DNA from: an uncultured Prevotellaceae bacterium
Lineage (GTDB): Bacteria > Bacteroidota > Bacteroidia > Bacteroidales > Bacteroidaceae
DNA: 64,000 bases
NCBI GenBank assembly: GCA_900316285.1
Contig: ONCG01000009.1
Location: 51,854 to 115,853, forward strand
Direction of reading: 5' to 3'
The notes under the pieces are model-generated. The model did no database searches. It saw only the letters and a program-made list of their open reading frames with translations, and was not told where the DNA came from. Both the position numbers and the translations under genes were made by a program. This document shows, in pieces, positions 1-7,585 of the stretch. Position 1 is the stretch's first letter, and every line of letters begins with the position of its first letter.

Positions 1-246
1 GTCGGCATCAGGCAACACGGGGGCGAAATATTGCGTCAGCTTACCAGCCTTGCGGGTGGTCGCCACACGCAGTTCGCCAACCTGGAGCGAGCCGGCATAC
101 TTCCAGTCGCCGTCACTCACTTTCTGCAGCCGCTGTGCACCACCGGGAACGGCCGTGCCCACGAGCCACAACTCTTTGTATTCTTGTGCCGGGAGCGTCA
201 GGCAACCCAGCAACATCCATGCAAGTAGGAATATTTTTGTTTTCAT
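1..246 (-). CDS. SusE/SusF-like secreted protein, N-terminal 82 codons (cut by window edge)
   Basis: An open frame starts at an ATG at 246 and runs off the left edge without a stop. The first 20 residues are a signal peptide (MKTKIFLLAWMLLGC...); the LLGC at its end may be a lipobox, or cleavage may follow LPA. The mature part begins ELWLVGTAVPGG, which resembles the LYLVGDATPGGW opening of SusE/SusF-type glycan-binding domains. It lies 180 nt downstream of the GH31 gene on the same strand, so it is probably part of the same locus. Function is inferred from this short motif only. Confidence 0.55.
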   Translation of the reverse strand, partial: MKTKIFLLAWMLLGCLTLPAQEYKELWLVGTAVPGGAQRLQKVSDGDWKYAGSLQVGELRVATTRKAGKLTQYFAPVLPDAD

Positions 247-248
247 AA

Positions 249-420
249 GAAATGGTTCAATGTCGCTGCGCGACGGTTCAATGCGGCAGAGCCGCGGTTC
301 AAATGGTTCAATGTCGCTGCGCGACGGTTCAAAGTTTAATGTTCAATGTAGGGACGCGGCGTGCCGCGTTCTGGACCCAGAATCGCTAACCCCAGAACGC
401 GACACGTCGCGTCCCTACAT
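249..420. repeat. Dispersed intergenic repeats: GGTTCAATG-type units plus a GACGCGGCGTGCCGCG palindrome
   Basis: Two near-identical units of the form GGTTCAATGTCGCTGCGCG (249-276 and 303-330) are followed by an inverted element at about 350-418 whose arms read GGGACGCGGCGTGCCGCG and its near-complement. The first unit type reappears at the right edge of the window (63918-63990), the second at 4735, 7433 and 34600. Confidence 0.8.
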
Positions 421-425
421 CATTC

Positions 426-2708
426 TTAATTATTCAATGTTATTACGATGCGCTGCTCACAAGGTGTGGCAGGAATGTAGACGGTGACGATGCGCGACTG
501 CTCGTTGTAGCCCCAGGCGCCGTTGGTGAGCTTTTGGCCATTCACGCTTACGGCCTGCGGACGATCGGTGGCGAGGAATTCAACGGTGTAGGCACGCTGC
601 TGCAGCATACCGGGGAACTGTCCCTGGCACGGCTCGATGGTGAGCGTGTTGCCTTCGTGAACGAGGCGTGTGTTGGTGAAGACACCCTGCTGGTAGCCCT
701 GCGTGTCGCCTTCGTCCTCATAGAGCGTCGCCGAGCCGTTGGCACCGGGCACCACCTTCAGGATGAGGCGATCGGGGCGCGTGTTCAGGTTCAGCATCGG
801 CGGATTGTTGACGATGACGGCACCGGCACGGAAGAAGTAAGGAGTTTCCTCCTGCGTGTAGCTATCGGTGAAGATGCGATTGCCTTCAACAACCGTGTTG
901 CGGCACACATCGAACCAGCGGCCTTCAGGCAGCCAGTTGCGGCGCTGTGCCTTTCCGTTCTCGCCCGTAGGCGTTACGACGGGAGCCACAAGGATGTCGT
1001 CACCGAACATATACTCGTCTTCAAACTGATAGGCATTGCTCTCTTCAGGCCAGTCGTAGTAGAGCGGACGGCAGAGGCTCACACCCGTATCGTAAGCCTG
1101 ACGGCAGGCGGTGTAGATATATGGCATCAGCGCATAGCGCAGCTTCACCGTCTCAAGCAGCAAGGGGAAGTTCTCATACTTCCAGATGCGGCGCTCAATG
1201 CCTTCCCAGTTGGTGGCATGAGTGCGGAAGATGGGCGTGAACACACCGTACTGCATCCAGCGCAGGTAGAGTTCAGGATTATTACCGTCATACTGCTGGT
1301 GACCACCGAGATCGTGACCCCAATATCCGAAGCCCACGTTCGAGGCTGTTGCCGTGAAGTAAGGCTGCCAGGCGAGTGTGCCGTATGTGGTGAAGGAGTC
1401 ACCCGAGAAGCCGATAGGATAGCGATGGCTACCCAGACCGCCCCAGCGGTGGAAGATGAGCGGACGATGATCCTTGCGATTCAGGCGCATATCGTTGTAG
1501 AACACGTGGTTGCACCAGAAGGTCTCACCCAGACCATCCATGTATTTGCTTGTGAGGTTTTGCTGCCAGTCGATCCACCAGAAGTCAACGCCTTGGCGTT
1601 CGCGGGCACGGATGATGCGATTGAACATGTTGTGATAGAACTTCCCGTCGCTCAGGTTCCAAGGCACGCGGTTCACGGTGCTGTCGAGCCCCATGTCGGA
1701 GCGCAGCTCCTTGAAGTAGTCCTCGTCGTCATCGACACCGTCGGCGGGGTGCAAGTTCAGGGCGACCTTCAGGCCGTTTCCGTGCATCCAGCCGATGAGT
1801 CCTTCAGGATCGGGAATCGCCGTGCGGTCCCACGTCCAGCCGGTCCAGCCCTCGGTGTGCCAGTCCATATCGAAAATCATCACGTCCATCGGAATCTGAT
1901 TGCGCTTCACGTCGTTCACAATCTCCATGAACTCATCACTGGTGTAGCGCTGATACTTGCTGTACCAGTAGCCCAAAACGTAGAGCGGCGGCATCGGTTG
2001 GCGGCCAGCCACTTTCGTGAAGTCGCCCAGTGCCTTCTTGTACTGATGGCCGTAGCCCAGGAAGTACCAGTCGATAGCATCTTTGTCGACGGGCTCTGCC
2101 ACCCAGGGCATCCCATCCACATCGCCGTCGAAGGCAAAGGAGGTGGAGCCGTCGCCACGCTTCGTGTGGGGCGACTCGTCGATGATGCTCCAGCCGGCAC
2201 GCGAGAGCAGACCGTTCTCCAGCTCAGCGCGCTTGTTGTCACCAATCTGACCGTCGAGCGTACGCGTGGTTCCCTTCAGGTTCATGGAGTCGTCCTTGCC
2301 AGGATACCACATCACTCGGCGTCCGTTCAGGTTGAAGCTGATGTTCAGCACATCGGCGCTTGCAGCAGCATCGCCGGCGATTCGGCCACCTATCTTATAT
2401 TGAAGGGTGAGCGCCGCGGTCTTCACCACGAGCCATCCGTCGCGCTCCTCGGTGGTGAACGACGGTACGGGCAACTGACGATTAACGATGGCAAACGTGG
2501 CGCGGTCTTCAAACAGGTCGCGGTCGCTGTACTGAATGCGAATCATCTCAGGCGTGAGCACCGTGAAGCGCGCATGTCCCGACCTGACGACGGCCTCGGG
2601 ATTAGCTTTGGGGTTCCATTCGGCTGCTTGGGCACGCATGCTGCCAGCACCCGTGAGGGCGACGACGATGGCGATGGCCAGCAGTAGGATTTTCTTTCGA
2701 TTGTTCAT
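426..2708 (-). CDS. Glycoside hydrolase family 31 (alpha-glucosidase/alpha-xylosidase type), secreted
   Basis: A 760-residue GH31 enzyme that should release alpha-linked terminal sugars from oligosaccharides. Residues 1-28 are a signal peptide with Ala-Gln-Ala at the end. An N-terminal beta-sandwich (about 30-230) precedes the TIM barrel (about 235-570), with the nucleophile Asp in WWIDWQ (about D380) and the acid/base Asp in GFSGDS (about D437). C-terminal beta domains (DUF5110-like, with LYEDEGD) finish the protein. The ATG at 2708 was chosen because it directly begins the signal peptide; an upstream in-frame ATG at 2816 lies before the promoter motif at 2747-2754. Both catalytic aspartates are present. 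The sequence cannot separate alpha-glucosidase, xylosidase and galactosidase specificity. Confidence 0.9.
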   Translation of the reverse strand: MNNRKKILLLAIAIVVALTGAGSMRAQAAEWNPKANPEAVVRSGHARFTVLTPEMIRIQYSDRDLFEDRATFAIVNRQLPVPSFTTEERDGWLVVKTAALTLQYKIGGRIAGDAAASADVLNISFNLNGRRVMWYPGKDDSMNLKGTTRTLDGQIGDNKRAELENGLLSRAGWSIIDESPHTKRGDGSTSFAFDGDVDGMPWVAEPVDKDAIDWYFLGYGHQYKKALGDFTKVAGRQPMPPLYVLGYWYSKYQRYTSDEFMEIVNDVKRNQIPMDVMIFDMDWHTEGWTGWTWDRTAIPDPEGLIGWMHGNGLKVALNLHPADGVDDDEDYFKELRSDMGLDSTVNRVPWNLSDGKFYHNMFNRIIRARERQGVDFWWIDWQQNLTSKYMDGLGETFWCNHVFYNDMRLNRKDHRPLIFHRWGGLGSHRYPIGFSGDSFTTYGTLAWQPYFTATASNVGFGYWGHDLGGHQQYDGNNPELYLRWMQYGVFTPIFRTHATNWEGIERRIWKYENFPLLLETVKLRYALMPYIYTACRQAYDTGVSLCRPLYYDWPEESNAYQFEDEYMFGDDILVAPVVTPTGENGKAQRRNWLPEGRWFDVCRNTVVEGNRIFTDSYTQEETPYFFRAGAVIVNNPPMLNLNTRPDRLILKVVPGANGSATLYEDEGDTQGYQQGVFTNTRLVHEGNTLTIEPCQGQFPGMLQQRAYTVEFLATDRPQAVSVNGQKLTNGAWGYNEQSRIVTVYIPATPCEQRIVITLNN

Positions 2709-2746
2709 GTCTTCTTTGCGTTGTCTCTTGTTCAACATTTCACCTG

Positions 2747-2754
2747 CAAAGATA
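2747..2754 (-). promoter_or_regulatory. Bacteroidetes -7 promoter element for the GH31 gene
   Basis: Reads TATCTTTG on the minus strand, matching TAnnTTTG, about 40 nt before the ATG at 2708. It gives the GH31 gene its own promoter, separate from the regulator gene upstream. Confidence 0.65.
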
Positions 2755-2898
2755 GCGCGTATTGCGCGAACCTTGAAAAAAACAATCAAAAGTATAACGA
2801 TTCTGACATAATACAAAACGGAAGCCGTTGGTTTTCAACGACTTCCGTTATTATTTCGGTTGAATTGTATTAACGGAATATTCCGCGAAAAAATGCCG

Positions 2899-4494
2899 TC
2901 AGATGGCCATGATGCGCTTCTCGAACTCATCGTTGTCGACCGTCGACCGATTCTTCACGCGTGTCTTGTAGGTGTTGACGGTGTGAACGGAGTAATCGAG
3001 GAACTTCGCGATGCGGTCGCTGTCGGTGATACCCAGTCGGATGAGGGCGAAGATGCGCATCTCGCTGGTCAGCGACTCATCGTTGGCTGGCTGCTTGCGG
3101 TCCTTCTCGTCGAACAGTTCATTGAAGCGCTCCACGAACGTCGGGAAGATTTTCAGGAACGTCTGGTCAAAAGCCTCATACATGTTTGCACGCTCGGCAT
3201 TCAGCGCCGACAGATTCGTCATGCGGCCGAGGTCCTCAAACTGCCGGGCTTGTATCTTTCGTCCAATGGTCAGATACACATTCTCGAGCTTCGCGATGTA
3301 TTCGGCATTGGTGTAGAAGGAACGGCCGATGTAGGCATTCTTAATTTTGTCGTCCTCCTTCAGGCGCAGGTTGGCTTCCTTCAGCAACTCAAGCTGCCCG
3401 GCGATGGTCTCTCGGGCCTCGGTGAGCTTCTGGTTCTTCTTGCGGATGATGAAATAGCTCCAGAGCATGGCCAGCAAGATGGCAATGACCAGCCCCGTAG
3501 TGGCAAACAGCCAGTTGCGCTGACTGCGGATGGCGTTGTAGCGGTCTTGCTCGATGATGGGCAGGATGTCGTTGATTTCCATCTTGCGCAGGCGGGAGTT
3601 ATAGAAGTTCACGTCCTCCAAAGCCTGATGCACATAGGCACTGGCGCGGTCGTAATCGCCATGCTTGTAGACGTAGCGCGACAGGTGGTAGAGGGCCGTG
3701 ATCTCGCGCGTGGCGGTTTCGTTATCGGCAATCGCCGACTGCGCAAAGTAGTCGATGGCCTTGTTTTCGTCGTTCAGGAAGATGTAGGCCCACGCCATCT
3801 CGGCCGTCGTCATGGCTCGCTGCCGATTGTCGTCGCCGCAGAGCTCCAGCACTTTCTCGAACGACTGCAGCGCTTCCTTGTATTTCAGTTCACGCATCTG
3901 GTGCGACCCCGTCAGCGACCACCATAGCTTCGTACCCTCGGGTGTCATCTGCTTCAGCGAGTCCATGTAGGCCATGCTTTGACTGATGTACTTCGTGTAG
4001 TAAGGTTCCTCGCGCACGTAGTCGGCCATCGACCGCCAGAGACGTCCGTAGTTGTCGTAGTAGTCGCTGAGCTGCTTGCCGCTGAGCACGCGGCGATTCA
4101 TGGACTGCAGCACGTCGCGTGCCTCGCTGAGGATGCCGGCTGAGATGAGCGAGAACACCAGAGCGTTCTGCGACTCGGCAATGCGCTGCGGGTTGGCTTC
4201 CAGCTGAGCCACCTCCAGACAGGCATAGGCATAGTGGCGCGCCGAGTCGTAGCAGTAGCTCTTGTTCTCCTCGTAGAGTTTCATGAGCTGTTCGAACTCG
4301 CGCCCCTCGGCTTTCGCCAAGCGCAGTCCGTCACGGAGCTCGTTGATGCGCTTCACCCGTTGTTGCTCATAAAAGTCGCGACGCGCCAGACTCGCGTCCA
4401 GCTGGCGCAGCCGTTCATTGGTCTGAGTGCTCGCCCAGGCTACCGATATCACTGATAGCAGCACAAGAAGTACCGCCACGAAAAGTCTTCGCAT
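2899..4494 (-). CDS. Membrane-spanning TPR/HTH transcriptional regulator (SusR-like architecture, DUF6377-type)
   Basis: A 531-residue protein with an N-terminal signal/anchor (1-20), a periplasmic helical repeat region with TPR-like spacing (about 30-320), one transmembrane helix (about 328-350, NWLFATTGLVIAILLAMLW), a cytoplasmic coiled coil (about 351-385) and a C-terminal LuxR-like helix-turn-helix (about 480-515, with SDRIAKFLDYSVHTVNTYKTR). This layout, sensor outside and DNA-binding domain inside on one chain, matches what is known of SusR and related Bacteroidetes PUL regulators. It sits between the GH43 that ends the SusCDE run and the GH31 gene, so it probably senses an oligosaccharide released by this locus and activates it. 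DUF6377 membership is from memory. Confidence 0.75.
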   Translation of the reverse strand: MRRLFVAVLLVLLSVISVAWASTQTNERLRQLDASLARRDFYEQQRVKRINELRDGLRLAKAEGREFEQLMKLYEENKSYCYDSARHYAYACLEVAQLEANPQRIAESQNALVFSLISAGILSEARDVLQSMNRRVLSGKQLSDYYDNYGRLWRSMADYVREEPYYTKYISQSMAYMDSLKQMTPEGTKLWWSLTGSHQMRELKYKEALQSFEKVLELCGDDNRQRAMTTAEMAWAYIFLNDENKAIDYFAQSAIADNETATREITALYHLSRYVYKHGDYDRASAYVHQALEDVNFYNSRLRKMEINDILPIIEQDRYNAIRSQRNWLFATTGLVIAILLAMLWSYFIIRKKNQKLTEARETIAGQLELLKEANLRLKEDDKIKNAYIGRSFYTNAEYIAKLENVYLTIGRKIQARQFEDLGRMTNLSALNAERANMYEAFDQTFLKIFPTFVERFNELFDEKDRKQPANDESLTSEMRIFALIRLGITDSDRIAKFLDYSVHTVNTYKTRVKNRSTVDNDEFEKRIMAI

Positions 4495-4519
4495 ATCTTT
4501 ACAATTTTCATTAAGTCTT

Positions 4520-4527
4520 CAAAATTA
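4520..4527 (-). promoter_or_regulatory. -7 promoter element for the SusR-like regulator
   Basis: TAATTTTG on the minus strand, about 26 nt before the ATG at 4494. It follows the terminator at 4617-4656, so the regulator is likely transcribed alone. Confidence 0.5.
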
Positions 4528-4616
4528 GGAAGAATAAAACAAACGAGGGTTCTTTGTTTCCAAAATTTATAAAAATTTAACTACTAAATGGGCGAGGGGG
4601 GAGGAAGGAAGGAGGC

Positions 4617-4656
4617 AAAAAAAGCCGCTTCCCCTACCTAACAAGGAAAGCGGCGG
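4617..4656 (-). terminator. Rho-independent terminator ending the SusC-SusD-SusE-GH43 run
   Basis: On the minus strand CCGCTTTCC pairs with GGGGAAGCGG, followed by a run of seven T. It lies 180 nt after the GH43 stop codon, with a dispersed repeat in between. Confidence 0.8.
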
Positions 4657-4734
4657 TGACTCCACTGAGTCTGCTCAATAAACTAACTAAATCTTTATCT
4701 AATCAAAAATGTATGTCTTTACGAAATCAGCAGA

Positions 4735-4810
4735 TGTAGGGACGCGGCGTGCCGCGTTCTGGGGTTGGCTTTTCACGCACCAGAAACGCGGCACGCCGCG
4801 TCCCTACATT
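4735..4810. repeat. Dispersed GACGCGGCGTGCCGCG inverted repeat
   Basis: Arms at about 4737-4758 and 4787-4807 are near-perfect reverse complements (GTAGGGACGCGGCGTGCCGC and its complement) around a 28-nt spacer. Same family as 350-418, 7433-7507 and 34600-34722. Confidence 0.85.
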
Positions 4811-4836
4811 CATGAGCCCATGTGCGGCGTCCCTCA

Positions 4837-6096
4837 TCAGTTGATGAGGAGCTTTTCGGCCTGCGAGCCGAACTTGCCGGTGAGGCTGAGGGTATAAATG
4901 CCCTTCTGCACGGCCGTTGTGTCGACGATGGCGGTGTGGGTAGCCTTGCCACCCATGAGCATCGTGCCATTCAGACTGAACAGGCGCCAGGAGAAAGGCT
5001 CGTCGTCGGGACTATCAATGCGGATGTAGCGCCCCAGCGACGACGAGTCACCATCGACGAAGCGAATCATGCATTTGTTGTCGGCCTCCGCCTGCACGTC
5101 GTCGATGCCCGTGGTACCGAAGATAGGAGCCTCCGCCTCTACCGACGGACGCATGCCTTGAATGCGCGGCCAGCCATCACTCCCCCACTCCACGCGGTCG
5201 AGATAGACCACGCGGCCTGCTTCCACGTTGTCGGCCTGGAAGCCATGATAGAGCACCCAGGTCTGTCCGGCATCGTCGGTGACGAACTCCGAGCAGTGGC
5301 CGGGGCCATACACCTCCGGACTCTTGTTGAGCAGGGGCGAGAAGTTATCGCCGATGGCGCTGCGCCCATTACGGTCTACATACGGCCCGAAAAGATTCTT
5401 CGAGCGGGCCATCACCAACCGATAGGTGCTCTTTGCGCCCTCGCAGCAGGTGCCAGCCGAGCCGATGAGGTAGTAATAGCCGTCGTGAGGCACAATCATC
5501 GTTGCCTCGATGAGTCCGCCTGCAATCTTCTGCGGCTTGCATCCCTCCTGAATGGCCAGTCCGTCTTCGGTGAGCTCCACGCCATAGATGTCGTGAAACG
5601 ATCCCCAGAAGAGATAGTTCTTGCCGTTGTCTTGAATGAAGCATGGGTCGATGCAGTTCTCGATGCCCACCTCGGAGGAGATGAAGAGCTTGTGTGCATC
5701 ATGGAAACCACCGTTCGGTCGGTCGCTCACGGCAACGCCGATGCCACACTCCCACGTCTTTCCCCACTCCGACTTGCTGTAGTAGAGCACGTATTGCCCG
5801 CCTACATAGTTGATGTCGGGTGCCCAGATGCTACCATTCGGCACAAAGTCCATGGGGCGTGTCTGGTCGGTGAACGCCGTTCCGGCATAGCGCCACTTCA
5901 CAAGGTCGCGCGACCGATAGATGGGCACGTTGTGTGTGTCCTCGGTGGCATACAGATAGAAGTAGCCATCGTCGGCCTTGATCACGGTGGGATCGGGCAG
6001 GCTGTACTTGGTGACGGGGTTCGTGTAGGTGCCGCCCTCCTCTGCCAAAGCAGGGAGGGAGAGAAGGGCGGCGAGGATGATGGTCAGCATTTTCAT
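4837..6096 (-). CDS. Glycoside hydrolase family 43 (arabinanase/arabinofuranosidase type) with secretion tail
   Basis: A 419-residue GH43 with a signal peptide (1-18, MKMLTIILAALLSLPALA). The three GH43 catalytic positions are visible: base Asp in LPDPTVI (about D35), pKa-modulating Asp in CIDPCF (about D150) and general acid Glu in LIEATMIV (about E197); GPGHCSEF marks a later blade. The C-terminal segment ending GIYTLSLTGKFGSQAEKLLI looks like a type IX secretion sorting domain, so the enzyme is probably exported and surface-attached. The ATG at 6096 was preferred to an upstream in-frame start at 6177 because it opens the signal peptide. It is the last gene of the SusC/D/E run and probably trims arabinose- or xylose-containing chains. 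Confidence 0.88.
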   Translation of the reverse strand: MKMLTIILAALLSLPALAEEGGTYTNPVTKYSLPDPTVIKADDGYFYLYATEDTHNVPIYRSRDLVKWRYAGTAFTDQTRPMDFVPNGSIWAPDINYVGGQYVLYYSKSEWGKTWECGIGVAVSDRPNGGFHDAHKLFISSEVGIENCIDPCFIQDNGKNYLFWGSFHDIYGVELTEDGLAIQEGCKPQKIAGGLIEATMIVPHDGYYYLIGSAGTCCEGAKSTYRLVMARSKNLFGPYVDRNGRSAIGDNFSPLLNKSPEVYGPGHCSEFVTDDAGQTWVLYHGFQADNVEAGRVVYLDRVEWGSDGWPRIQGMRPSVEAEAPIFGTTGIDDVQAEADNKCMIRFVDGDSSSLGRYIRIDSPDDEPFSWRLFSLNGTMLMGGKATHTAIVDTTAVQKGIYTLSLTGKFGSQAEKLLIN

Positions 6097-6139
6097 ACGA
6101 AAATATTTATAATTGGTTGTGTTGGTTGCAAAAGAGGGG

Positions 6140-6186
6140 AAGGCTTCCACCCCTGTCCCCTCTGACGAGGGGACCACAGGTGGCTT
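6140..6186. repeat. Short dispersed palindrome of the CCCCTCT/GAGGGGA type
   Basis: CCTGTCCCCTCTGACGAGGGGACCACAGG-like inverted repeat between the SusE-like and GH43 genes. Related palindromes occur inside the SusE-like gene (about 7290-7335) and at 53031-53103. Confidence 0.55.
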
Positions 6187-6211
6187 CTATTATTTATTAA
6201 TTTTCAACTAA

Positions 6212-7396
6212 TCAGCTGGCTGGCTCGAACTTCGTCCACATATCGGTGGCGAGGAGACAGAGCGTGAAGGTGTAGCGGCCGCTGACGGAGGGCACCCACT
6301 TCAGGTCGCCGCCGTCGTCCTGGAAGCGATACATCAGGAGACGATGGTCGGTGAGCGGGTCGGCATTCTCTACGGGAGCGTAGAAGAACTGGTCGCCCCA
6401 GCCTCCGCCAAGGCCAATCTTGATTTCGCCGCCGGCGGTGAAGTCGCCCGTCCACGAGTAGTAGTAGGGTTCGCGGGCCGAGCCGGTCATCTGCATGCGT
6501 CCTTCAGTGGTGTTGGTGTTCCATCCCACCGAGCAGCCGTTGCCGCAAATCCAGATGAGGCCCGGCGTGGGCAGCTGCACGATGTCGAGCACGCGGCAGT
6601 CGTTGTAGGGATTGTTCGTATCGACGATGACGGTGCGGTTGCCCGTAGCCGTTGAGCTGTACTCCTGATAGCTGCCCTCGGTGATGTAGTCGAGCTTTCC
6701 GTCGGCCGTGACGCCGTAGCCGGGATAGGCAGCCTCAGAGGTCTGGAAGTGGAACGTGCAAGGCACCATGTTGAGGCTGGCCTCATAGATGCCCGTGCCC
6801 AGCTGGCGCTGCTCCAGACGCTGCGTCGTCGTCATGCCCTCCTGGTCGGTGACGACCATATAAAGATATGTGGGATATTTCTCATAGCCCGTGACGACGA
6901 ATTCCACGGTGGAAATCTCCGGGCGCACATACTTCTGTTCGTTCGCGACGTTGCTCAGCACCTGGGCGGTCACCTTCACGGCCTGTCCGGGAAGGGCCCA
7001 GCGGGCCACCATCGAGTTCAGCTGGTCGTGGGTGAGCTCGAGCTGCTGTGCGGTGCCGGTGTCGATGTACTCCGACTTCAGGTCCTTCTGTGCCGAGGGA
7101 TAGAGGCACACCTTGTAGGTCACCTCATCAGTAGGCGCGATGGGACTTGTGGCCTTGTCCCACGTGAGCGTGACGGCGGTCTGGTCGGCAACGCCCTTGT
7201 TGAGCACAATCTCCTCCACCGAGCTGCGCACGTGCATCTCGTCGGGATAGGTGGGCAGGGTGAAATACTCCGGATCCTGGTTGCAAGAGGTGAGGAGCCC
7301 ACCTCCGACTCCTCCCAAAGGGAGGAGAGTCAAGATAGCACAGAGCCTCACAAGTGAAGATTTAACAGTCTTATTCATTCTATCTATTGTCTTCAT
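6212..7396 (-). CDS. SusE-like outer-membrane glycan-binding lipoprotein
   Basis: A 394-residue lipoprotein encoded third in the SusC-SusD-SusE order. The leader ends in LLTSC, a lipobox, at about residue 38. Residues 45-140 resemble the SusE N-terminal immunoglobulin-like domain (TLTWDKATSPI...TYKVCLY). The C-terminal half contains LIWICGNGCSVGWN, similar to the LYLVGDAxxxGW opening of SusE/SusF starch-binding-type modules. It should sit on the cell surface and hold glycan near the SusC/D transporter. The leader peptide is oddly Gly-rich (LLPLGGVGGG) because it is encoded by a dispersed palindromic repeat (see findings). Confidence 0.8.
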   Translation of the reverse strand: MKTIDRMNKTVKSSLVRLCAILTLLPLGGVGGGLLTSCNQDPEYFTLPTYPDEMHVRSSVEEIVLNKGVADQTAVTLTWDKATSPIAPTDEVTYKVCLYPSAQKDLKSEYIDTGTAQQLELTHDQLNSMVARWALPGQAVKVTAQVLSNVANEQKYVRPEISTVEFVVTGYEKYPTYLYMVVTDQEGMTTTQRLEQRQLGTGIYEASLNMVPCTFHFQTSEAAYPGYGVTADGKLDYITEGSYQEYSSTATGNRTVIVDTNNPYNDCRVLDIVQLPTPGLIWICGNGCSVGWNTNTTEGRMQMTGSAREPYYYSWTGDFTAGGEIKIGLGGGWGDQFFYAPVENADPLTDHRLLMYRFQDDGGDLKWVPSVSGRYTFTLCLLATDMWTKFEPAS

Positions 7397-7432
7397 AACG
7401 ATAATATCTTTTTATTTATTATGACCTTCTCA

Positions 7433-7507
7433 TGTAGGGACGCGGTGTGCCGCGTAACTGGAATTTGCTTTTCCCACACCAGAACGCGACCGTCGCGTCC
7501 CTACATT
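7433..7507. repeat. Dispersed GACGCGG inverted repeat between SusD and the SusE-like gene
   Basis: Arms GTAGGGACGCGGTGTGCCGCG and GCGACCGTCGCGTCCCTAC flank a short spacer. It would fold as a hairpin in the operon mRNA between the second and third genes. Confidence 0.75.
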
Positions 7508-7585
7508 GCGAATTGCGTTTTGTCGTTCGTTTATAAGCTGAAAGAACTTTAAACTCTAAACTTTAAACTGTCTCTCAACTCTCAA

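Noticed and set aside
534-2687. 717-codon open frame opposite the GH31 gene
   Set aside because: It is an antisense shadow in GC-rich sequence; the GH31 on the other strand has full domain structure and this frame has no recognisable motif.
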